Positions 57,340 through 64,000 of a stretch of 64,000 nucleotides of DNA are shown in pieces. The stretch spans positions 32,108-96,107 of the forward strand of contig NZ_JAGXJY010000020.1 of the NCBI RefSeq assembly GCF_019091085.1. Direction: 5' to 3'. Position 1 is the first letter of the stretch; each line of letters begins with the position of its first letter. The notes beneath the pieces are model-generated. The model worked only from the letters and a program-made list of their open reading frames with translations. It was not told where the DNA came from and searched no databases. This stretch comes from Mesorhizobium sp. GbtcB19 (GTDB taxonomy: Bacteria; Pseudomonadota; Alphaproteobacteria; Rhizobiales; Rhizobiaceae). A program made the translations under genes and the position numbers.

Positions 57340-57792
57340 GTAACCGTAGCCGCGCGCCATGGCGGCGGCAAAGACCGGGATGAGCAGGAAGATGAAGCCT
57401 TCGGCGCGGACATAGTTCTTCACCGAAGCGAGTTCAGCCGCCGGCACCGCGAAAGACGGATTGCCACTCGCCTGCCTGTTCCACGAGATGAAGCGCATGG
57501 TGGGCACGATCGACAGCAGGCCGACGATGATGAAGGCGATCATCTTCGCCCAGAACACCCAGTTGTAGACGTAGAACTCCCAACCTTTCAGGCCGTATAA
57601 GACGCGCCCGATGCCGACGATGACGATCAGCGCGGCGATGATGCCGTAATGGCGATCGATGCCGGCAAGGCGCTTGAGCGTCGCCGCGCCCAGATCGCCA
57701 CGCACCAGCACGAACTCGGCGCCGATGATGCCGGCCAGCGAGAACACCAGGAGGTGATGGATGATCGCCAGCAGAAGGTCGGTGGTGTCCAT
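57337..57792 (-). CDS. DUF2214 family membrane protein
   Basis: A 151-residue integral membrane protein with four hydrophobic segments (about 6-27, 50-68, 80-98, 130-148) and an IIHHLLVFSLAGIIGAEFVLVRG start. It matches DUF2214. Function unknown. It is alone between a repeat and a 197-bp gap. Confidence 0.8.
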   Translation of the reverse strand: MDTTDLLLAIIHHLLVFSLAGIIGAEFVLVRGDLGAATLKRLAGIDRHYGIIAALIVIVGIGRVLYGLKGWEFYVYNWVFWAKMIAFIIVGLLSIVPTMRFISWNRQASGNPSFAVPAAELASVKNYVRAEGFIFLLIPVFAAAMARGYGY

Positions 57793-57989
57793 GCTTCTCC
57801 TCCGGTCGACTAGCCGTGCCCGGTTCGCAACCTAGCATCGTCGGGCGAAAAGCCCATAGCCGCGCTCGCTGTGGATGGCGCCATCTCCTGACAGTCCGTT
57901 GCCCGCGCTGGGAGATGCATCGTGCCGTTCTGGCCCTTGCTCGATCGCGCTGGTTTGCTAAGCGCTGCCGCCTCAATTGAGGAAATGCC

Positions 57990-58544
57990 ATGAGCATCAA
58001 AAAGGAAGCAGGCGTGCTGATCCTGGAGACGGCGCGCACGATTCTGCGGCCGCACCGGCTGGGCGATTTCGAGACCTATGCCGCCATGTGGGCGGAGCCT
58101 GCCGTCACCCGTTTCATCGGCGGCAAGCCGCGCACGCGCGAGGAAAGCTGGATGCGCTTTCTGCGCCATGCCGGCCTGTGGTCGCTTATCGGCTACGGAT
58201 TCTGGGCGATCGAGGACAAGGCGACGGGGCGCTTCATCGGCGAGGTCGGCTTCCACGATCTGAAGCGCGACATCCAGCCATCGCTCGAGGGTGTGCCGGA
58301 AGCCGGCTGGGCGCTGGCCTCGGAGGCGCATGGCCGCGGGCTTGCGAGCGAAGTCGTCGGGCGGATCGTCGCCTGGAGCGACGGGGCGTTCGGGCAGGTG
58401 CGAACCGTCTGCATCATCGATCCCGAAAACGGCGCTTCGCTCAAGGTGGCCGAGAAGAACGGCTATCGCGAAGTCCTGCGCACCACCTATCACGATAAGC
58501 CGACGATCCTGTTGGAGCGGCAGGCGGGAGGGGCGGTAGGCTAG
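57990..58544 (+). CDS. GNAT family N-acetyltransferase (RimJ/RimL-like)
   Basis: A 184-residue acetyltransferase: LILETARTILRPHRLGDFE opening, GEVGFHDLKR strand, GWALASEAHGRGLASEVV at the acetyl-CoA loop and ENGASLKVAEKNGYRE at the end. Such proteins acetylate ribosomal proteins or small amines; the target is unknown. Confidence 0.88.
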   Translation: MSIKKEAGVLILETARTILRPHRLGDFETYAAMWAEPAVTRFIGGKPRTREESWMRFLRHAGLWSLIGYGFWAIEDKATGRFIGEVGFHDLKRDIQPSLEGVPEAGWALASEAHGRGLASEVVGRIVAWSDGAFGQVRTVCIIDPENGASLKVAEKNGYREVLRTTYHDKPTILLERQAGGAVG

Positions 58545-58577
58545 TCTAGCGCGATCCACGATCGCGTTCGGCGCCGA

Positions 58578-58976
58578 TCAGCGTTTGGTTTTCGACTTGT
58601 TCAAGGCCACGGCTTCGCGAACGAGTGCCTTCAGCGCGCCTTCGTCGATCTTGTCGCCTTCCTTGAAATCGATGGCGCGCCTGGTGTTGCCTTCGAGGCT
58701 GGAGTTGAAGAGCTTGGCCGGATCGGGCAGTGCCGCGCCCTTGGCGAAGGTCAGCTTGACGATGGCCTTGTAGGTCTCGCCGGTGCAGATCATGCCGGCG
58801 TCCTCCCAGACCGGCACGCCGCGCCATTTCCATGTCTCAACGGCTTCCGGCGCGGCTTGCCGGATAAGGGCGCGGAGCCGGGCAAGTGTGTCGCCGCGCC
58901 AGTCGCCCAGTTCCTTGATCCGTCCGTCGATCAGCTCCGACGCAGACTTGCCGTCCTGTACGCTGCTTTCCTGCAT
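58578..58976 (-). CDS. DUF1801 domain protein
   Basis: A 132-residue YdhG/DUF1801-like protein (RLRALIRQAAPEAVETWKWRGVPVW; ICTGETYKAIVKLTFAKGA). The fold is related to a small heme- or ligand-binding domain, but function is unknown. It is last in a row of minus-strand genes that starts with ArsR. Confidence 0.82.
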   Translation of the reverse strand: MQESSVQDGKSASELIDGRIKELGDWRGDTLARLRALIRQAAPEAVETWKWRGVPVWEDAGMICTGETYKAIVKLTFAKGAALPDPAKLFNSSLEGNTRRAIDFKEGDKIDEGALKALVREAVALNKSKTKR

Positions 58977-59054
58977 ATCCGGTTCTCCTTCGAGGCTGAA
59001 TTGAGATTGCCACCGTTACCGTTTCCGGGAAACGGCGCTTGATCATTCGTGCGT

Positions 59055-59504
59055 TTACATCCGTTCGCCGGGCAGTTGGCTTGCCTGTTTCACCCAGGAG
59101 ACGAATTGCTCCTCGTCGAGCCGGCCGTCCTCATGGATGTGGACGTAGCGCGTGTCCTTGCTCCTGGATTCGACGGGAGGCACGGGTTTCAGCGACAGGC
59201 CGCGGAAGAACGCCACCTTGATGTATTTGGCAAAGCAGTGGATGCCGAGGAACCATCCCGCGCCTTCCATGCCATAGAATGGGGAGTTCCATTTGACGGT
59301 CTTCCGCACATCGGGAACGGCCTCAACGATGAGCTGGTCGAGCCGAAGCCCGACCTCGCTCTTCCAGCCCGGCATCGCCGCGATATAGGCCTGCACCGGC
59401 GCGTCGCCATAACCCTTGGCGATCTGCGGGTTGCCGCCAGAAAGCAGGACAGGTTTCGTGTCCCCCGATCCGGCGGCAGTCTTCGGCGATTTCGCCTTCG
59501 CCAT
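59055..59504 (-). CDS. DUF1801 domain protein, second copy
   Basis: A 149-residue DUF1801 protein (VQAYIAAMPGWKSEVGLRLDQ; VKWNSPFYGMEGAGWFLGIHCFAKYIKVAFFRG) with a Lys/Ala-rich start. It is only distantly similar to the copy downstream. Its ATG overlaps the stop of the small membrane protein by one base. Confidence 0.82.
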   Translation of the reverse strand: MAKAKSPKTAAGSGDTKPVLLSGGNPQIAKGYGDAPVQAYIAAMPGWKSEVGLRLDQLIVEAVPDVRKTVKWNSPFYGMEGAGWFLGIHCFAKYIKVAFFRGLSLKPVPPVESRSKDTRYVHIHEDGRLDEEQFVSWVKQASQLPGERM

Positions 59505-59737
59505 CAGGCCGGTCCCATGCGCCCGCGCGCCGGCTCACCACGTGATTTGGCGACATAGGGCAGCACGAACATATAGAGCCCGCTGAACAGCAGCAGGAAA
59601 AGCGGCGGCAGCGGCGAATAGACTACCCAGGCTGGAGGCACGCCCAATGCCATGGTGACGAAGTTGGCGATGACGGTCATGGTAAAGACAATCGACAGCC
59701 AGCGATGAAACTGCCTGATCCATTTGCTCCAGTCCAA
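59504..59737 (-). CDS. small two-span membrane protein
   Basis: A 77-residue protein with two hydrophobic helices (about 14-33 and 42-62) and a basic tail. The QFHRWLSIVFTMTVIANFV start resembles short PepSY/YkoI-like or cytochrome-associated membrane proteins, without firm assignment. It lies between VOC and DUF1801 genes in the ArsR cluster. Confidence 0.65.
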   Translation of the reverse strand: MDWSKWIRQFHRWLSIVFTMTVIANFVTMALGVPPAWVVYSPLPPLFLLLFSGLYMFVLPYVAKSRGEPARGRMGPA

Positions 59738-59772
59738 TGCTACCTCCTCTGTCGAACGATTGAAACGTCGGC

Positions 59773-60165
59773 TTACCAGCGGGCCAGTTGCGATAGCTGA
59801 ATGAGATTGCCGCAGGTGTCGTTGAGCTGCGCGATGGTCGCGCCCGTCACCGCGGTCGGCGCCATGGCGAAGTTGCCGCCACTGGCCTTGATGCGCTCAT
59901 GGTCGGCCTTGATATCGTCGGTGAAAAGCATCAGCGCCGGCTGGCCCTGCTTGAAGATGGCCTGCTGATAGGTCTTTGCCGCCGGATTGTCGTTGAGCGC
60001 CAGCTGCAGTTCGGTGCCGTCCGGATCGTCGGGCGCAGTAACGGTCAGCCAGCGAAACGGCCCATTGGTGAAGTCGGCCTTCTTGGTGAAGCCCAGAATT
60101 TCGGTATAGAAACCGAGCGCCTTCTCCTGGTCGTCGACATAGATGCTGGTCAGCTTGATCTTCAT
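59773..60165 (-). CDS. VOC (glyoxalase-like) family protein
   Basis: A 130-residue single VOC domain (KLTSIYVDDQEKALGFYTEILGF; TELQLALNDNPAAKTYQQ). The ATG at 60165 has ggaga 7 bp upstream. VOC and SRPBCC genes next to an ArsR gene are a recurring set in soil bacteria. Ligand unknown. Confidence 0.85.
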   Translation of the reverse strand: MKIKLTSIYVDDQEKALGFYTEILGFTKKADFTNGPFRWLTVTAPDDPDGTELQLALNDNPAAKTYQQAIFKQGQPALMLFTDDIKADHERIKASGGNFAMAPTAVTGATIAQLNDTCGNLIQLSQLARW

Positions 60166-60243
60166 TTTGGTGTCTCCATTGCTTACGCCTGCGGCTTGCA
60201 ACGCCGCCAGGACCATGTCTGTCGTTTGAAGCTTTGGCGGACT

Positions 60244-60654
60244 TCAGTCGATCCGCGAAAGCAGCTGCTCCAGCGCCGCGATGTTGCGCTTCCAGCCCAC
60301 CGTGGCGCCGCGATAATACGGCTCCTGGTCGGCGCGGAAGCCAACCTGTTCCATGCGCAGATGCGTGCCCGTGCTCGTCGGAGTGAGCGTCCAGGTGACC
60401 ACGCTTTCGAGGTCTTTCGTGTCCCAGCTGTAGGACAGGGTTTTATTGGCTTCGACCGTCCGCACCTGGCAGTCGACGCCACCCCATTCGGCGCTCATGT
60501 TGAAGCGATGGTCCACGACCGGCTTGAAGTTGCTCTTCATCAGCCACTCCTCGATGAGATGCGGTTGGGTAAGCGCGCGCCAGATCTTTTCCGGCGGAAA
60601 AGGTATCTCGCGCTCGACGACGACGGAGCGCGTTGCGGCCTGCACTTCATTCAT
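60244..60654 (-). CDS. SRPBCC (AHSA1-type) ligand-binding protein
   Basis: A 136-residue START-like protein (REIPFPPEKIWRALTQPHLIEEWL; VTWTLTPTSTGTHLRMEQVGF). The ATG at 60654 overlaps the ArsR stop (ATGA), so both are translated together. AHSA1-type proteins with ArsR partners are seen in stress gene sets; ligand unknown. Confidence 0.88.
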   Translation of the reverse strand: MNEVQAATRSVVVEREIPFPPEKIWRALTQPHLIEEWLMKSNFKPVVDHRFNMSAEWGGVDCQVRTVEANKTLSYSWDTKDLESVVTWTLTPTSTGTHLRMEQVGFRADQEPYYRGATVGWKRNIAALEQLLSRID

Positions 60655-60974
60655 TGATCCATCCTTTTGAGCAGTTCCTCCAGATCGTCGAACCGGCTTT
60701 CCCAAAACCCCGCCATGTCGCGCGTCCAGTCCATCAGTGGCGCGAGCGCCTTGAGTTGCGCGCTGTAATGGGTCTGGCGCCCTTCGTGACGATCGCGCAC
60801 CAATCCGGCCTCCTTGAGCACGCCAAGATGCTTCGACACCGCCGGCTGCGAGACGCCGGCCTCGGCAGTGAGGGCCCCGACCGTCTGCTCACCCTGGCGG
60901 CACAGACGTTCGAAGATGGCGCGCCTGGTCGGATCGGCAAGCGTCCTGAACAGCATATCGTGCGTGGCCGGCAT
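60651..60974 (-). CDS. ArsR family transcriptional regulator
   Basis: A 107-residue ArsR winged helix (FRTLADPTRRAIFERL; AGVSQPAVSKHLGVLKEAGLV). The metal-binding Cys box (ELCVCDL) of ArsR/SmtB is absent, so it belongs to the SdpR-like group that senses other signals. It leads an operon with SRPBCC and is probably autoregulated through the two repeats just upstream. Confidence 0.9.
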   Translation of the reverse strand: MPATHDMLFRTLADPTRRAIFERLCRQGEQTVGALTAEAGVSQPAVSKHLGVLKEAGLVRDRHEGRQTHYSAQLKALAPLMDWTRDMAGFWESRFDDLEELLKRMDQ

Positions 60975-60983
60975 CTCAGATCG

Positions 60984-61025
60984 ATAACCCGTTGGCTATT
61001 GATTGACGTATAACCATTGGGATAT
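60984..61025. promoter_or_regulatory. tandem operator in the ArsR/NmrA divergent promoter
   Basis: Two 16-bp sites, ATAACCCGTTGGCTAT (60984-60999) and ATAACCATTGGGATAT (61010-61025), share ATAACC-N4-GG-N-TAT, an imperfect palindrome. They are 26 bp apart centre to centre, on nearly the same helix face over 2.5 turns. They lie between the ArsR start and the NmrA-like gene, so one regulator could control both. Confidence 0.65.
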
Positions 61026-61056
61026 ATGTGAGTCAAGGGGAAAGCTGGAGCGGTGC

Positions 61057-61956
61057 ATGATCCTCGTAACAGGAGCCACTGGCCATGTCGGTCGCAGCGT
61101 TGTTCGCAGGTTGGCAGCGCGCGGCCGCGAGGTGGTCGCGATGGTCCGGGACATCGATGCCGCGCGTCGCCGGCTGCCCGCCAAGATTCCGCTGCGCGTT
61201 GGCGATTACGTGGACATCCGCTCTCTGCAAACCGCGTTTGATGGCGTCGATGTGCTGGTCCTGATCTCGAGCGACGGCGAGGCAGATGCCGTCATGCGGC
61301 ACCATGCCAACGCCATTGACACGGCTGCTGCCAGTGGAGTCCGGCACATCGTGTTCACAAGCATCATAGATGCCGACGAGGTGTCGCCGTTTTACTTCGC
61401 CGATGTCTATCGGACCTCGGAGCGCCAGCTGGCGCATTGCGGCGTGCCTTCGACCGTTCTGGCATGCGGCCTCTACTCGGATTTCATTCTCGAACATTGG
61501 CTGCAGCCCGGTGTTGCGTCGGGGGAACTCGCCCTTCCCGCCAGCTATGGTCAATTTGCGCCGATCTCGCGCGACGATGTTGCTGCCGCCATAGCGTCTG
61601 TCGCCGCCAGACCAGAGAAATTTGGCGACACTCGGATGCTCACCGGAGATCAACTGCTCGATTTCAATGATGTCTGCACCATCTATCGCAAGGTGGGCGG
61701 CAGGCCGTTGCACTATCGCGCGTGCGCCATCGAAGAATATTTGACTGCAGCATCGGCTCGGCTCGACGATCCCTGGCCCCGTGCCTTTGCAAGCCTGTGC
61801 GCCTCGATCGGCCATGGCCGCTACTGCTATACGATGAACCACTTTGCAGGAATTACGCGCCGCAAGCCGGAAAGCTTCCGCGATTTTCTCGTTCGAACAC
61901 TATCGGGAATTCCGCCGGGCGAGTTGCCAAGCTCTAACCGGCAAAATCCGCGTTGA
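61057..61956 (+). CDS. NmrA-like NAD(P)-binding protein / NAD(P)H:quinone reductase-like
   Basis: A 299-residue atypical SDR: ILVTGATGHVGRSVVRRLAARG opening, no catalytic YxxxK but the NmrA/QOR2-type VRHIVFTSIIDADEVSPF. Members are redox sensors or quinone reductases. The ATG at 61057 has ggag 7 bp upstream; an ATG 54 bp earlier overlaps the operator. Probably regulated by the divergent ArsR. Confidence 0.85.
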   Translation: MILVTGATGHVGRSVVRRLAARGREVVAMVRDIDAARRRLPAKIPLRVGDYVDIRSLQTAFDGVDVLVLISSDGEADAVMRHHANAIDTAAASGVRHIVFTSIIDADEVSPFYFADVYRTSERQLAHCGVPSTVLACGLYSDFILEHWLQPGVASGELALPASYGQFAPISRDDVAAAIASVAARPEKFGDTRMLTGDQLLDFNDVCTIYRKVGGRPLHYRACAIEEYLTAASARLDDPWPRAFASLCASIGHGRYCYTMNHFAGITRRKPESFRDFLVRTLSGIPPGELPSSNRQNPR

Positions 61957-62132
61957 GACTTGCCACGTCAGCGGGCGTTTCATGCGCTCGATGAGGCCGC
62001 GTCGGCGCGCTTGCTCGGACCGGCGAGAGTCGGCGCACCGGGCACAAGGGACCGCTGCCCCGGGAATGGCTGTGGGCCTATACCGGCGCACCGGTACGGC
62101 CTTTCCCGAACGACACGGAATAGAGTGACTAT

Positions 62133-62600
62133 CTATGCCGGGGGAGATGCGGGAATGGTCAAATCCCTGAGCAGCGTCGAAAGTTCCGGCTCGTCGATGA
62201 GCAAGGCGGCATCCGTCGCCGGCAGCCATGCGCGCTGCCGGTTCGCGGCCTCCTGCCAGTCGGCAAGCTCCTCGGTGACCTCGAGCAGATAGACCGCCAC
62301 GTCGACGCGGATGAAACCGTTGGTCATGCGTTTCCAATAGGAATAGGTGCCGGCAGGCTGCTTCAGCGCCTTGCCGAGAACGCCTGCCTCTTCCTGGGCT
62401 TCGATCGTTGCCGCCTTGCGCCCGCTCTTGCCCTTCATCGGCCAGCCCTTGGGCACGATGAAACGCCGCGTGGTGCGCGAAGTGACCAGCAACACTTCGA
62501 CGCCACCGTCCTCGCGCAACCGGAACGGAATGGCCGCCACCTGGCGAATCCGTTGCCCTTTCTTGGCCCTGCGAACTGCTTTCTTCTTGGTTGTTGCCAT
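62133..62600 (-). CDS. NUDIX hydrolase
   Basis: A 155-residue Nudix protein: basic N-terminus (TTKKKAVRRAKKGQRIRQ), PKGWPMKGK strand, and a Nudix box whose catalytic part reads AATIEAQEEAGV. The Arg of the usual REUXEE is replaced by Ile and the first Glu of GX5E is missing, while the three later Glu are kept, as in some alphaproteobacterial diphosphoinositol-polyphosphate-type Nudix proteins. Substrate open. The ATG at 62600 is chosen; a longer start at 62624 or GTG at 62633 is possible. Confidence 0.85.
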   Translation of the reverse strand: MATTKKKAVRRAKKGQRIRQVAAIPFRLREDGGVEVLLVTSRTTRRFIVPKGWPMKGKSGRKAATIEAQEEAGVLGKALKQPAGTYSYWKRMTNGFIRVDVAVYLLEVTEELADWQEAANRQRAWLPATDAALLIDEPELSTLLRDLTIPASPPA

Positions 62601-62674
62601 CCCAAATTCCGGTGAGAGCAGCATCCCTGCCACATGCTATCCGCGCGGCAAAAACCCTGTCCCTTGCAAACCCT

Positions 62675-62776
62675 AGAGCGTCCCGCCGTTTCGTGGAAAC
62701 GGCGAACCGCTCCATCTCTCTGTCTTTACGCAATTCCTGACGGAAAACCGTGTCACACTTTTCCAGGAATTGCTCT
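62675..62776. repeat. full-length copy of the dispersed palindromic repeat
   Basis: About 102 bp from agagcgtcccgccgtttcgtggaaacgg to ggaattgctct. Same family as the copies at 30931, 53264 and 57246. Confidence 0.85.
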
Positions 62777-62849
62777 AAAACCACCGCCCTTGCAATCCGG
62801 CATTTTTGCCAGCAAGTAAGTCGGCTAATAAACTGAAAAAAACAAAATG

Positions 62850-63146
62850 TCAGCGGCAAACCCGAGAAATCGTGTTGCCGACCGCTTCCGTCCGGCATGT
62901 CTGGCCATAGATCGGCACATTGGGCTGGGGTTTCGGTGCCGCCTGCCGGTCGAGGTCGCGATACAATTGCTGCTGCTGCTGGAATTGCTGCCGCTGCAAC
63001 TGGTTCTGCAACTGCTGCAACTGGTTCTGGTCCACCAATGCGTTGCGGTTCGTCGGGATGACGACCTGCGCGGAAGAGGGCGCGGCCTGCGCAATCGCGG
63101 CCGCCAGCAAGGCGCCTGCAAGAACAATCAGAGCATGACGAAGCAT
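62850..63146 (-). CDS. Gln-rich secreted protein
   Basis: A 98-residue protein: signal peptide (LRHALIVLAGALLAAAIA, cleavage near SSA or AQA), a central run with more than half Gln (NQLQQLQNQLQRQQFQQQQQ) that would form a helix or coiled coil, and a C-terminus with two Cys (GQTCRTEA, SRVCR) that could pair. No family recognised. It is divergent from the large surface protein at the window end. Confidence 0.7.
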   Translation of the reverse strand: MLRHALIVLAGALLAAAIAQAAPSSAQVVIPTNRNALVDQNQLQQLQNQLQRQQFQQQQQLYRDLDRQAAPKPQPNVPIYGQTCRTEAVGNTISRVCR

Positions 63147-63472
63147 CCGGTCGGCTCCCGTACGAAAAACATGCGTTTTATATAGTGCGGCCGGTCAACG
63201 GCGCCATGGGCGACTGGGAAACGTGATGCCGTTCACGGAAGCCGCGCGATTGCCGTCATATGACGACTGGCAAACGTCGTCCAATTTGGTCAGTGTCCCT
63301 TACGTAAGTTTTTGGGTTCCACAACCAAAAAGTTAGGGTATCCTTAAAAAGACACCGCTCAGCAACCGGACGGTGTGTCGACTTGAATGGACGTAAAACG
63401 CGGCCTGCAAGCCGCAAGGGGACCGTGACGCCGACCTCGGGGGGTTGAGTGCGGTCGCGAACGGGGTGGGGC
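63147..63472. other. 326-bp divergent gap before the surface protein gene
   Basis: No gene seen. It contains the palindrome ttacgtaa (about 63300) and a hairpin-like tttttgggtt-ccac-aaccaaaaa just after it, in the only AT-rich patch. This patch probably holds the promoter of the surface protein gene. Confidence 0.5.
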
Positions 63473-64000
63473 ATGGCGTTGTTTTCGAATCGGCGCGCGC
63501 AATGTGCGTTGTCCATTGCGGATCATCGGTCGACGTCGGCGGGGCCAACTGAAACGGGTGATTTCAACCTCTGCCGGGCTGCGGTTTTCGCCGGCCGTCT
63601 CAGTTTTCTGCTCGGTGCGACGGCCCTGGCGGGGCTCCCCGTCTATTGCGGCTCTGCGCATGCGCAGGTGGTGATCAACCATGACGGGACGCCTGGCGAC
63701 GATGGTGCCAATGCCTTCGGCGATTCGGACGGCGATAACGGCGGCCCTGGCGGAAATTCCACCTTTACCAACAATGCTCCCATCTCCACGGTGGGAACGG
63801 CTGCCTTCGTGGGCAGCGCCAAGGGCGGCGACGGCGGCGATGGCGGCACCGTCATCCACGCCACCCCAATCCCGCCCTTTGTCGAACTCGAGGGCGGTGA
63901 CGGCGGCGATGGCGGGCCTGGCGGGGTCGTCGACATCACCAACACGGCGGTGCTGCAGACGTCAGGGGGGTCCGCCGGCGGCATCCTCGCCAACGCAAGC
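63473..64000 (+). CDS. glycine-rich autotransporter-like surface protein (5' part)
   Basis: The first 176 codons of a longer gene that runs off the window. A long N-terminal region of about 68 residues ends in a hydrophobic signal core (LSFLLGATALAGLPVYC) and a likely cleavage after SAHA. The mature part has Gly-Asp repeats (DGDNGGPGG, GGDGGDGG twice) alternating with beta-prone TFTNNAP and VDITNTAVLQ segments. This is the opening of a passenger domain of large autotransporters. The ATG at 63473 follows ggggtgggg. The beta-barrel would be beyond the edge, so the class is inferred. Confidence 0.75.
   Translation, partial: MALFSNRRAQCALSIADHRSTSAGPTETGDFNLCRAAVFAGRLSFLLGATALAGLPVYCGSAHAQVVINHDGTPGDDGANAFGDSDGDNGGPGGNSTFTNNAPISTVGTAAFVGSAKGGDGGDGGTVIHATPIPPFVELEGGDGGDGGPGGVVDITNTAVLQTSGGSAGGILANAS

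Noticed and set aside
61957..62132. Possible gene remnant after the NmrA-like gene (an open stretch ending near 62123)
   Set aside because: Too short and without a match I can name; frame and start are not supported.

Overview
The window looks like a stretch of core chromosome from an alphaproteobacterium of the order Hyphomicrobiales, most probably Mesorhizobium or a close relative. DNA is GC-rich throughout. The gene content fits this: Zur, the DEDDy nanoRNase NrnC, DUF2849 and DUF934 in the cys cluster, a DUF1150 gene beside an Hsp20 gene, the ornithine-lipid acyltransferase OlsB, and the order lptC-lptA-lptB-rpoN-hpf-ptsN. Intergenic spaces carry many copies of palindromic repeats of the kind seen in rhizobial genomes. 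I found no tRNA, rRNA, IS element, prophage or CRISPR array.

Layout. 1-3.4 kb: end of a sugar isomerase gene, a Gfo/Idh dehydrogenase, an aldo/keto reductase and zur. 3.6-6.5 kb: polA on the minus strand. 6.8-7.0 kb: a candidate small RNA made of three hairpins with C-rich loops. 7.1-17 kb: M20 peptidase, nrnC, small proteins, a class A penicillin-binding protein, SDR and MDR oxidoreductases with a divergent AraC regulator, a YbaL-type antiporter and a host-attachment-family protein. 18-23 kb: assimilatory sulfate reduction (cysG, DUF2849, cysI, cysH of APS-reductase type, DUF934). 23-34.5 kb: GMC oxidoreductase, DJ-1/PfpI protein behind two GntR-like operators, grpE, TRIC-like channel, olsB behind a Pho box, a hybrid histidine kinase, acuI, lspA and two RNA methyltransferases.

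34.8-38.3 kb is the most interesting block. It holds an rtcB-prfH pair (RNA ligase plus release-factor homologue, a ribosome-repair module), a WYL regulator, a VOC protein and an EVE-domain gene broken by a perfect 17-bp tandem duplication. 38.3-41 kb holds an ornithine cyclodeaminase family gene, lapA-like, ihfB and sppA. 41.3-46.6 kb is the LPS-export and sigma-54 cluster, ending in a clear terminator. 46.6-51.7 kb: DUF1150, hsp20, nucleoside hydrolase, LysE exporter, amidase and ribokinase.

51.9-53.8 kb is a minus-strand cluster of small secreted proteins: two paralogues with a shared C-terminus, one chaperone-like Ig protein and one unknown, three of them with overlapping ends. 54-62.6 kb: Ada-like alkyltransferase, methyltransferase, nth, and an ArsR-controlled stress-type cluster (ArsR, SRPBCC, VOC, DUF1801) divergent from an NmrA-like gene across a tandem operator. 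The window ends with a Q-rich secreted protein and the first 176 codons of a glycine-rich, autotransporter-like surface protein.
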